Positions 1 through 7,322 of a DNA stretch of 10,472 bases are shown one piece after another. A program made the translations under genes and the position numbers. The DNA is taken from contig QOPK01000066.1 of NCBI GenBank assembly GCA_003331685.1, forward strand, positions 1-10,472, read 5' to 3'. This DNA comes from Halieaceae bacterium (GTDB taxonomy: Bacteria; Pseudomonadota; Gammaproteobacteria; Pseudomonadales; Halieaceae). Position 1 is the first letter of the stretch. The number at the start of each line of letters is the position of its first letter. Below the pieces are notes generated by a model. It saw only the letters and a list, made by a program, of their open reading frames with translations, was not told the origin of the DNA and did no database searches.

Positions 1-662
1 TGGCGCTGAGGCCCCGCATACTGGATGCCGCAAGGACCTATTTGGCAGAGCACTGCGACGACGTGCAACTGCACTTCACTTCTGCCGTAGCGATTGCACC
101 CGGCGAGTCAGCACAGATACTCCATCGTGATCGCGGTATATGGGGTGGCTACGTACCGCGGCAGATCGAACCGCTGTTCAGCACCATTTGGGCGCTGACA
201 CCGTTTACGCGAGAGAACGGTGCCACGCAGGTAGTGGTCGGCTCTCATCGGTGGGAAAAAAAGCGCCAAGCGGAACCCGATGAAATTGCCTACGCCGAAA
301 TGTCACCGGGCTCGGTGCTCTGCTATAACGGTACGGTGCTGCACGGCGGAGGCGCCAATACCACTGAGGACGAGACTCGGGTCGGCGTCTTCTTGCACTA
401 CACGCTGAACTGGCTGCGTCAGGAAGAGAATCAGTACCTGTCCTGCCCCCCAGAGCACGCAGCGCATCTCTCTCAGGAGCTGCGCGCACTCATCGGCTAC
501 GCCAAGGGCGGCTATGTGCTGGGCTTTTACTCAGACCCCGATGATGACAGCGTCCAGCATGAATCGGTGAGCCCGGAGAATCTGTTTAGCCAGCACTGCG
601 GAGACTTCGACGTCTTGCCGAATGAAGAGCAATTGGTGTCGCAGTCAACGCCGCAAAGCTAG
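1..662 (+). CDS. Phytanoyl-CoA dioxygenase (PhyH) family protein, 5' end cut by window edge
   Basis: The reading frame is open from the first complete codon at position 3 and ends in TAG at 660-662, so the true start lies to the left; about 219 codons are visible. PhyH proteins are Fe(II)/2-oxoglutarate oxygenases that hydroxylate small or lipid-like substrates in the cytoplasm. The iron triad is visible: an HRD motif (His codon 123-125, Asp codon 129-131) and a distal His in LHGGGANTT (codon 342-344). An Arg twelve residues later (codon 378-380, in DETRVG) is placed to bind the 2-oxoglutarate carboxylate. The segment after it, with a Tyr/Trp-rich stretch and QEENQYL, is typical of bacterial PhyH proteins. 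With a usual family length of 250-300 residues, roughly the first 50-80 are missing. It converges on the GGT-like gene with only 2 bp between the stop codons. The family call is firm; the substrate is unknown. Confidence 0.88.
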   Translation, partial: ALRPRILDAARTYLAEHCDDVQLHFTSAVAIAPGESAQILHRDRGIWGGYVPRQIEPLFSTIWALTPFTRENGATQVVVGSHRWEKKRQAEPDEIAYAEMSPGSVLCYNGTVLHGGGANTTEDETRVGVFLHYTLNWLRQEENQYLSCPPEHAAHLSQELRALIGYAKGGYVLGFYSDPDDDSVQHESVSPENLFSQHCGDFDVLPNEEQLVSQSTPQS

Positions 663-664
663 CG

Positions 665-2479
665 TTACCACGCGACCACCGTGCCGTCCTTGCGCATCTC
701 AGTGGCGCCCGCGTAGACGCCGTCGGGTAATCGCATAATCGCCTGATAACCACCGAAAGGCGCGCCAGTGCCATCCACTTCGACACGATGTCCCATGGCC
801 CTCAGCGTCTCAATAGTCTCAGCAGGCACACCGGGCTCAACGAGCAGCGTGCCCAGCAGATCTTCATCCACACCCGTGGGCTGGCGCCCGCCATTATGGT
901 TAAATCGCGCCGCGTCACCGGCGGTCTGTACGTCCATCCCGAAGTCGATGACATTCACCAGCACTTGCACATGGCCCTGTGGTTGCATGGCGCCGCCCAT
1001 CAGGCCGAAGCTCATGAATGGCTCACCGTCCTTCATCACAAACGCCGGAATGATGGTGTGGAACGGCCGCTTGCCCGGGGCATAAACATTGGGGTGGCTT
1101 TCATCTAATGAAAACAGCTCGCCCCGGTTCTGCAACATAAAGCCGAGGCCGTCGGGCACGAGCCCTGTACCCATACCGCGATAATTCGACTGAATCAGTG
1201 ACACCATCATGCCGTCGGCATCGGCGACAGTCAGATACGTCGTATCACCCTCCCCCTCTATCTTGGGTTCTCCCGGGCCAAACTTGGGGGTCACGCGCGC
1301 GGGGTCAATTAAGGCAAATCGCTCCTTGCCATAAGCCTCTGAGAGCAACGACTCGAAGGCGATCTCAGCGAAGGCCGGGTCGGCGTAATAGCGCGCGACG
1401 TCTTCAAAGGCCAAACGCTTGGCTTCCACCATATAATGAAAAGTCTTCGCAGAACCCCGGGGGTAATCGCGTAGGTCAATCTGCTTCAAGATGTTGAGCA
1501 TCTGCAGCGCCGCGAAGCCCTGACCATTGGGGGGTAATTCATACACGTCGTAGCCATGGTAATGAACGCTGCCCGGTGTGACCCACTCGCCCTTATGGGC
1601 TACGAGATCCTCAAGACGCATGTCCGCGCCGATCCGCCTGAAGTAGGCGTCCATCGCCTCAGCAAGCTCACCCTCGTAAAACGCCGCGCGACCTTCTTTG
1701 CCCAGCAACTCCAGCGTGCTGGCAAGATCCGCATTGCGGAAGACATCACCCGTCTGTGGGGTGGTGCCGTTGGGGAACCAAATCGCGGCGGCGTTATCGA
1801 GCTCCTCGATGAGCGCTTCCTGCTTCTTAAACGCAGCAAGGTTGCGTCCAAAGTAGTAGGCAATGACAGGCGTAATAGGAAAACCTTCCCGAGCATAGCG
1901 CACCGTTGGTGCCAACACGTCAGACATGGGCAACTTGCCAAACCGCTCATGGGCGGCAAACCAGCCGTCAACGGTTCCCGGCACAGTGACGGGTAATGAC
2001 CCTCGCTGGGGCATGCCGAGCATGTCGTCGGGCATGGCGCCGCTTTCGCGCAACGCCGCGATCTGGGTTTTCAGTTCAGCGAGCGATCGACCCCGCGGCG
2101 CCCGACCGGAGCCGTTGTAGCCATAGAGCTGCTCAGATTTCGGGTCCCAGATAATGAAAAAGATATCGCCGCCGATGCCATTACCGGTGGGTTCCATCAG
2201 GCCAAGCGCCGCATTGGCCGCAATCGCCCCGTCGAGGGCTGACCCGCCCTGCTTGAGGATGTCGATGGCAATTTGCGAGGCGAGGGGATGCGCTGTAGCC
2301 GCCATGCCATTACGACCGTAGACCGCGCTGCGGCTCCAGTTCACGGCATCCGGGCGACCCCCGCCGCCGAGCGTCACACTCGTTTCAGCATTGTCATCGT
2401 TCACATTCATTGAGTAACCCGCGCACCCCAGCACGCAGCAGCTCACAATGGCAACTGACAGATAGTGATGAAGCTTCAT
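665..2479 (-). CDS. ggt: Gamma-glutamyltransferase-family Ntn hydrolase, predicted lipoprotein
   Basis: This 604-residue protein covers the full GGT fold. GGTs are made as a precursor that cuts itself before a catalytic Thr, then hydrolyse or transfer gamma-glutamyl groups outside the cytoplasm. The N-terminus has a short hydrophobic stretch ending in VLGC (Cys19), a plausible lipobox; Ala at +2 would favour the outer membrane. The predicted cleavage site and nucleophile is Thr413 in GDTTYLTVAD. Arg126 in GSGRAP and the oxyanion-type glycines G495-G496 in LMGGAMQPQ are present. Compared with E. coli GGT as I recall it, the NNQMDDF region reads LQNRGELF, the serine pair in PLSS is HT (residues 474-475), and the lid loop is missing. 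These changes fit the broader GGT/cephalosporin-acylase-like group, so the substrate may not be glutathione. ATG start; AAAGGGA lies about ten bases upstream. It lies 121 bp after the kinase gene and may be read through from it. Confidence 0.9.
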   Translation of the reverse strand: MKLHHYLSVAIVSCCVLGCAGYSMNVNDDNAETSVTLGGGGRPDAVNWSRSAVYGRNGMAATAHPLASQIAIDILKQGGSALDGAIAANAALGLMEPTGNGIGGDIFFIIWDPKSEQLYGYNGSGRAPRGRSLAELKTQIAALRESGAMPDDMLGMPQRGSLPVTVPGTVDGWFAAHERFGKLPMSDVLAPTVRYAREGFPITPVIAYYFGRNLAAFKKQEALIEELDNAAAIWFPNGTTPQTGDVFRNADLASTLELLGKEGRAAFYEGELAEAMDAYFRRIGADMRLEDLVAHKGEWVTPGSVHYHGYDVYELPPNGQGFAALQMLNILKQIDLRDYPRGSAKTFHYMVEAKRLAFEDVARYYADPAFAEIAFESLLSEAYGKERFALIDPARVTPKFGPGEPKIEGEGDTTYLTVADADGMMVSLIQSNYRGMGTGLVPDGLGFMLQNRGELFSLDESHPNVYAPGKRPFHTIIPAFVMKDGEPFMSFGLMGGAMQPQGHVQVLVNVIDFGMDVQTAGDAARFNHNGGRQPTGVDEDLLGTLLVEPGVPAETIETLRAMGHRVEVDGTGAPFGGYQAIMRLPDGVYAGATEMRKDGTVVAW

Positions 2480-2600
2480 ACCCCGGGTATCCCTTTACTT
2501 TTGAGCCTCGCATGATAGGCGATATCGATCCAACGCGCGTGCGGAGCACTGGGTATTCTGGGCTCACAGCATTTATCGATTCAGGGTTTCTCGGCAAGCG
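2480..2600. other. Intergenic gap between kinase and GGT-like genes
   Basis: This 121 bp is the only sizeable gap on the minus strand between glpD and the GGT-like gene. I see no convincing terminator (no GC-rich hairpin followed by T residues on the minus strand) and no well-spaced -35/-10 pair. The GGT-like gene may therefore be co-transcribed with the upstream operon, or it may have a promoter I cannot recognise. Confidence 0.4.
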
Positions 2601-4160
2601 CTATTGGGCCGTCAGTTGTCGTGCGAACAGCGACTTCAACCTGCCATAAAGAGGGCGATATTGACCTTCATAGAGGGCGTCATAACGCTTTGCCGCCTCG
2701 GGATCAGGCGCAATGCCGTAAGTCTCTCCCAGCATCGCCTTGCTGGCTTTGGCGATAGAGGGATACCAACCTATCGCTGCGGCACCCAACATCGCGGCAC
2801 CCCGGCCACTGGCCTCGCAGTCATCGAAGCGCTCTACGGGCAGATTCAAGACATCTGCCACAATCTGTGCGACCTGGTCACTCTGCGCGCCGCCACCAGA
2901 AAGACGAATACAGCTAATCGGCGTTTTGGTGCGGCGCTCAATACGCTCTTTGCCGGAACGCAGGGCAAAGGCCAAACCTTCGATCAACGCTCGGTAGACG
3001 TGTGCGCGGGTGTGAGAATCCTTGAACCCGACAATGCTACCCCGCCCTTCGGGGCCTGTTTCACCTAAAACTGGGTTCCAGAAAGGCTGAAGTACCAAGC
3101 CGTCCGCACCGGGTTCAGTCTGCGCCAATAGTTCGTCGAGCAGCGTCTCCGCCGGGACACCGCGCTCGGCAGCTCGCCTTCGCTCGGCTTCGCCAAATTG
3201 CTCGAGAAACCAGCTAACCATCCAGAAACCGCGAAACACCTGGATTTCGGTATTGAAATGCTCTGGCAGTGCCGCTGGGTATGCGGGCATAAAAGGCACC
3301 ACCTCGACGTATTGCGAACGCGTGGTGTTGATCGTCGCGGTGGTGCCGCAGGACACGCTGGCCGCGCCCGCTTCCAGCGCGCCCACACCCAGCACCTCGC
3401 AGGCCTTGTCCGCAGCGCCTGCGATCACCGGTGCGCCCATAGGCAGACCCGTCGCCTTGGCTGCCTCGGCCGTGACGGCGCCCAATGTCTCCCCTACTGC
3501 ACGGAGACTGGGAAGCATGTAGCGTTTGATCGCCATGCTGTGCCATTTCCAATCCGAATCGACGCACCAATCCTGTTTTTTGAAATCAAAAGGAACATAC
3601 CCTACCTGACTGCCCGCGCTGTCTTTGAGTTCGCCAGTCAGCCGGTAATTCAAGTACCCGGAAAGCAGCAAAAAGTGTGCGGTTTGTGCCAGTAGCTCGG
3701 GCTGATATCGCTCAAGCCAGTTGGCTTCGGCTTCAGCCTCGAGATTCTCGACAATCGGCCGGACCCGCAGCAGGCCGAACAGGATTCGCCACAACCGCGG
3801 TAGCCGCCCGCGCGGTGGCGCCCGGCGCTGGTCTGTCCAGATGATGGCAGGGCGTAACGGTCGTCCCATCTCATCAAGATTGATCACCGTAGCGCGCTGG
3901 GTCGTGACCACCACCGCTGCGATTGCCGCGGGGTCGACACCTTTCGCCCACAAGCCCTGGCAACTGGCGGTCAGCAGAGTCCAGAACCCTTCCACATCGT
4001 GCTCGGTCCAACCCGGCTCGGGATGCTGGTACTGATCAATCGTTAGCTGATGTTTTGCACGGCATTCGCCAGACTGTGTATAGGCCAACGCGCGGACGCT
4101 CTGGGTACCAAAATCGATCGCCAGAATCAGAGAGGATTCACGGACTGACGACCCGTTCAC
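2601..4160 (-). CDS. FGGY-family carbohydrate/polyol kinase, YgcE-like
   Basis: The 519-residue protein has the complete two-domain FGGY kinase (ASKHA) fold, which transfers phosphate from ATP to a sugar or polyol in the cytoplasm. Visible motifs are phosphate-1 (AIDFGTQS, residues 14-21), the candidate catalytic base Asp251 in AGAADKA, phosphate-2 (VSCGTTATI, 269-277) and the adenosine loop LSGGGAQSD (420-428). At residues 88-91 it reads QRAT where glycerol kinases have QRET; that Glu contacts glycerol in E. coli GlpK, so this is probably not an ordinary glycerol kinase. It also lacks the QMHG motif of xylulokinases. The TTQRAT...PLRPAI pattern resembles the uncharacterised YgcE-like group. 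The start is GTG at 4160; no in-frame ATG precedes the phosphate-1 motif and the ribosome binding site is weak (GAGAG, about 12 bases away). It begins 13 bp after the FAD oxidase stop and is likely coupled to it. The kinase family is sure; the substrate is open. Confidence 0.92.
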   Translation of the reverse strand: MNGSSVRESSLILAIDFGTQSVRALAYTQSGECRAKHQLTIDQYQHPEPGWTEHDVEGFWTLLTASCQGLWAKGVDPAAIAAVVVTTQRATVINLDEMGRPLRPAIIWTDQRRAPPRGRLPRLWRILFGLLRVRPIVENLEAEAEANWLERYQPELLAQTAHFLLLSGYLNYRLTGELKDSAGSQVGYVPFDFKKQDWCVDSDWKWHSMAIKRYMLPSLRAVGETLGAVTAEAAKATGLPMGAPVIAGAADKACEVLGVGALEAGAASVSCGTTATINTTRSQYVEVVPFMPAYPAALPEHFNTEIQVFRGFWMVSWFLEQFGEAERRRAAERGVPAETLLDELLAQTEPGADGLVLQPFWNPVLGETGPEGRGSIVGFKDSHTRAHVYRALIEGLAFALRSGKERIERRTKTPISCIRLSGGGAQSDQVAQIVADVLNLPVERFDDCEASGRGAAMLGAAAIGWYPSIAKASKAMLGETYGIAPDPEAAKRYDALYEGQYRPLYGRLKSLFARQLTAQ

Positions 4161-4173
4161 AAATCAGGCGCTC

Positions 4174-5583
4174 TCAATCCGCGTCTGCGGGTGGGAGAAG
4201 GTTGCCGGGGTTGAAGATGCCTTGCGGGTCAATAGCCTGCTTAAGCTTGCGCAGCAGCATGAGTCCATTCTCTCCGAGATCATAATGGAGGTAGTCACGC
4301 CTGAGGCGACCGGACCCATGATGATGTGCGATGCCACCCCCTGCCTCTGCCGTAGCAGTGAGGGCCTGATCCCAGCTCTCCAGATAGCGATCCCCCATTA
4401 CCGAGGTGTCCGCTGGCATGCAGGCAAAGGTGAAGTAAAGGTTGATGCCCGAGCGGTAAACGTGGGAGCTGTGTGCCGAGGCGTTCACGCAGTCCGGCAC
4501 CGTCTTGAGTGCGGCAACCACATCATCATAAATCGCATCAATCTGGCTCCATGTGGCCGACACTTCAATGGTGTCAGCGATCAAACCCTGCTCGAGTAAG
4601 TCCCGCCACTCGGGCACGGTATTGCGATGACCCATCCATCCCTCGGCGGCGGCCGCATCGGCGGGATTGAGGCCCAACTCGGCCATGATCGACTCGACGG
4701 AGAGGATCTCCGCATCCACCCGCGACGCGGGCCCTTCGTGCACCAGCAGGATCAAACACTGCTCGCCTTGTGCATAATCCGGAAACAGTCGCGCTACTTC
4801 GGAGGCGTCGTACTGCCGCATCACAGGTGGTCGCCAGTCTTGCTGCACGATCTCGCGCTGAGCGCGAAACCCTGATGCCATATCGGCGCAGTACCACGCA
4901 CTGAAGCGCCGCGTTTCTGGTTGCCGCCGCAACGATAAAGTGACTGACGTAACCACGCCATGAGTGCCTTCTGCACCCAGTGCCAGATGCCGGAGATCTG
5001 GCCCGGCTGCTGCGCGGGGCGCCTTACCCAACGTCACCATTTCGCCATCAGGCAACACCATCTCGATGGCGTACACAATGTCCTCAATATTGCCGTAAGC
5101 AGTCGAAAATTGGCCCGAGGCTCGTGTCGAAATCCATCCTCCGACCGAGCTGATGCCAATCGATTGCGGCCAATGCCCGATCGTCAGCCCTCGCTCTGCG
5201 ACGGCCTCCTCGGCGACGAGTCCATTGATACCCGCTTCAATCGTGAGGAGCAGGTTCTCCTCGTCGATCGACAGCACCTGATCCATGGCGCTCATATCGA
5301 TCAGAATTTGATCGGGTCTCGGCTCTACAGCGCCGCAGACACCACTGCCCAAACCCCACGGCACCATGGCAATGCTGTTGGCGGCGGCAAAGCGAACCAC
5401 TGACTGCACGTCTGCCGAATCGCGTGGACGCACGACGCAAGCGGGTGCGTGCAGCGCCTCCCCCTGCCAATCCTGCCAGTGCTTCAGGCACCAACGATCA
5501 AAACGATGCGCAGCAAGGTCTTCGGCATCAGCCGACACTTGCTCAACGCCGATCAGCTTAGCCAGCTGCGAGGCAATCATCAT
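4174..5583 (-). CDS. AGPS/YgcU-like FAD-linked oxidase (FAD_binding_4 plus FAD-oxidase C domain)
   Basis: With the start chosen here the protein has 469 residues. An N-terminal PCMH-type FAD domain spans about 45-220: CVVRPRDSADV, then VPWGLGSGVCG (74-84), then TIGHWPQSIGISSVGGW and RASGQFSTAYGNIED. The C-terminal cap domain carries VMRQYD (255-260), the HHH triad at 420-422 followed by GSGRLRRDYL, and the closing NPGNLLP. These features match alkyl-dihydroxyacetonephosphate synthase (AGPS) and bacterial relatives such as E. coli YgcU more closely than D-lactate or glycolate oxidases. AGPS swaps the acyl chain of acyl-DHAP for a fatty alcohol; bacterial relatives mostly have no known reaction. 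A longer frame opens at 5748, but ATG 5583 or the adjacent ATG 5580 follows AAGGAG at 5587-5592 and avoids a 190 bp overlap with glpD. The remaining 26 bp overlap suggests translational coupling. No signal peptide or membrane segment is visible. Confidence 0.88.
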   Translation of the reverse strand: MMIASQLAKLIGVEQVSADAEDLAAHRFDRWCLKHWQDWQGEALHAPACVVRPRDSADVQSVVRFAAANSIAMVPWGLGSGVCGAVEPRPDQILIDMSAMDQVLSIDEENLLLTIEAGINGLVAEEAVAERGLTIGHWPQSIGISSVGGWISTRASGQFSTAYGNIEDIVYAIEMVLPDGEMVTLGKAPRAAAGPDLRHLALGAEGTHGVVTSVTLSLRRQPETRRFSAWYCADMASGFRAQREIVQQDWRPPVMRQYDASEVARLFPDYAQGEQCLILLVHEGPASRVDAEILSVESIMAELGLNPADAAAAEGWMGHRNTVPEWRDLLEQGLIADTIEVSATWSQIDAIYDDVVAALKTVPDCVNASAHSSHVYRSGINLYFTFACMPADTSVMGDRYLESWDQALTATAEAGGGIAHHHGSGRLRRDYLHYDLGENGLMLLRKLKQAIDPQGIFNPGNLLPPADAD

Positions 5584-7186
5584 CGACTCCTTGCCCTGGT
5601 ACGGCGGACGAAAACCCCGCTCGACTGGCGCGATCAATATCGCGGCAGTTCTCGACCTCCATTGCTCTGCGGCTGTCATCCCAATCCAGTAACTCAGCCA
5701 TGGCGGCAGCGGCCTCATGCAGAACAGGTAAACCGGCCCCCTGATCAAACCACGCCCGGCTGCTGCGGCGGGCCCAGTAGTCCTCTAGTCGCAAGGCACC
5801 CTCGCGTCGCACCGCCTGGTGCACTTCAGCCTTCAATAGCGCCCGCTCGCCAGTATCGCCAACGAGATTCGGCGCTTCCGCACCATAGAGGCGCGCTAGC
5901 CTTTCCGCCTGAATATCACCAACACCTGTGAGATCGCTAGCGAGCACCTCGACATCGCCTCCCGGCAACGGGGCATCCGCCGTGGTGCAGGGCTTCGCGG
6001 TAAATCCATGGTTCTCAATCACCGTATCGACAATGCGTTCAGCCATGGCGCGATAGGCCGACAACTTACCGCCTCCCACAGATAGCAAGCCGCTGGATGA
6101 GGTCCAGACCTCGTCCTTTCGCGAGAGTTCCTTTGAATCACGACCAGAGCCATCGCCCACCAACGGTCGGATACCGGACCACACAGAGACAATGCGATCT
6201 GGGGACAGCGTCGCCTCAGGCATCGCCTCCTGCGTCGTAGCCAATAGATAACTGACGTCCTCATCCGTCACCGGAGGCCAGTACTCGTATTCTGGGTGGT
6301 AGTCGTCGGTCGTACCGATATAGGTGTACTCCCCCAGCGGCACGGCGAATATCCGCCGTGAATCAGGGGTACGCATTACAACGGTATGACGGACAGGCAG
6401 ATCGGCGTGGTCGAACACTAAATGCACGCCTCGACTGAGGGCCAACCTGGGCGGCTGAGCCTGCTCCAAGTCACATACCTGATCCACCCAGGGACCAGCG
6501 GCGTTCACCACTGACCGAGCACTGATTGTTAGCTCGCGTGTCTCACCCGGCAGGGTTGACGCTGCATCGATACTGAATGTCTTGTCCTTGCGGATATTGG
6601 TAGCTTTGAGATACGTAGCAACTGTCGCACCGTGATCAATCGCGGATCGCGCCGTCGCCACAGTCAGTCGTGAGTCATCGGTCAGGAATTCCGGGTAGAC
6701 CACCGCGCCGTTCAGTCGTGACCGCTCGATCAGGGGCTCTTTTTCAGCGAGCTCGTCTTTGGACCAGACCTCGTGATAATCAGCCCGCTCAACACCACCG
6801 AGGCGCTCATAGGCCCATAGTGCCGCCCGCAAAATGAGTTTACTGCGCACGCTGCCGGTCGGAATCACATAGGGGGTTTTTTGTGCCAGATGGGGTGCTA
6901 TCCGGTGGAGCGTGGCGCGCTCAGAAGCGGACTCTTTGACCACCGCCACGTCACCTGCGACGAGATAGCGCAAGCCGCCGTGAATCATTTTCGAGCTGCG
7001 ACTTGACGTACCGCTGGCCAGGTCCTGCGCTTCGATCAGTGCGACTGACAGACCCCGCATGGCGGCATCTCTCGCCACGCCAGTGCCGGTGATCCCTCCG
7101 CCAATCACTAACAAATCGAAGCATTGATCGGACAATGCCCTGACCGACATTTCTCGGTCAGTTTGGTCAAAACTTAGCACTGACAT
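5558..7186 (-). CDS. glpD: GlpD-like FAD-dependent glycerol-3-phosphate dehydrogenase family protein
   Basis: The 542-residue protein belongs to the GlpD/DAO family, which oxidises sn-glycerol 3-phosphate to dihydroxyacetone phosphate at the membrane surface and passes electrons to quinone. The Rossmann FAD motif GGGITGTG lies at 29-36, the family signature GTSSRSSKMIHGGLRYL at 59-75, SGIRPL at about 337-342, and the C-terminal FAD/substrate segment GGGKLSAYR at 371-379. A DAO_C domain follows, including EVHQAVRREGA. Length is a little above E. coli GlpD (501), mostly from extra N- and C-terminal residues. A TTG at 7198 could add four residues, but ATG 7186 has GGGGG five bases upstream and is preferred. 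It is the first gene of the probable operon with the AGPS-like oxidase and the kinase. Paralogues such as erythritol-phosphate dehydrogenase (EryB) share these motifs, so the exact phosphate ester is not proven. Confidence 0.9.
   Translation of the reverse strand: MSVLSFDQTDREMSVRALSDQCFDLLVIGGGITGTGVARDAAMRGLSVALIEAQDLASGTSSRSSKMIHGGLRYLVAGDVAVVKESASERATLHRIAPHLAQKTPYVIPTGSVRSKLILRAALWAYERLGGVERADYHEVWSKDELAEKEPLIERSRLNGAVVYPEFLTDDSRLTVATARSAIDHGATVATYLKATNIRKDKTFSIDAASTLPGETRELTISARSVVNAAGPWVDQVCDLEQAQPPRLALSRGVHLVFDHADLPVRHTVVMRTPDSRRIFAVPLGEYTYIGTTDDYHPEYEYWPPVTDEDVSYLLATTQEAMPEATLSPDRIVSVWSGIRPLVGDGSGRDSKELSRKDEVWTSSSGLLSVGGGKLSAYRAMAERIVDTVIENHGFTAKPCTTADAPLPGGDVEVLASDLTGVGDIQAERLARLYGAEAPNLVGDTGERALLKAEVHQAVRREGALRLEDYWARRSSRAWFDQGAGLPVLHEAAAAMAELLDWDDSRRAMEVENCRDIDRASRAGFSSAVPGQGVDDDCLAAG
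5587..5592 (-). promoter_or_regulatory. Ribosome binding site that sets the FAD oxidase start inside glpD
   Basis: AAGGAG on the minus strand lies inside the last codons of glpD, three bases before ATG 5583 and six before ATG 5580. Its strength and position make an internal restart at one of these codons far more likely than the upstream in-frame codon at 5748, and support translational coupling with glpD. The spacing slightly favours 5580. Confidence 0.7.
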
Positions 7187-7206
7187 GTTCACCCCCAAAG
7201 CTACAC

Positions 7207-7212
7207 ATTCTA
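7207..7212 (-). promoter_or_regulatory. Possible -10 box for the glpD operon
   Basis: In the 136 bp between ctaB and glpD the minus strand reads TAGAAT, five of six matches to the sigma-70 -10 consensus, 20 bases before the glpD ATG. No good -35 hexamer is found at 16-18 bp spacing, and the implied leader would be very short. An activator-dependent promoter is possible; chance is just as likely. No clear terminator for ctaB is seen in this gap either. Confidence 0.2.
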
Positions 7213-7322
7213 GCGGGTGTTACCGGTTGACATATTTCCCGGCCAGCTCTGTCATCCTGCTAACAATTTTTGCAGATAATTGGCACTTGGCCCGACCATA
7301 AACAAAAGTCTCAGCGAAATAT

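Noticed and set aside
1198..1996. Plus-strand open frames of 99 and 146 codons inside the GGT-like gene
   Set aside because: Both are antisense shadows of a conserved enzyme in GC-rich sequence, without motifs of their own.
5584..5748. 55-codon N-terminal extension of the FAD oxidase
   Set aside because: It overlaps the glpD coding region, resembles no FAD-oxidase N-terminus, and a strong ribosome binding site sits at the internal ATG pair.
7227..7255. Plus-strand TTGACA with TGTCAT 17 bp downstream
   Set aside because: It resembles a sigma-70 promoter, but no plus-strand gene follows; it would only produce RNA antisense to ctaB. Chance match is likely.
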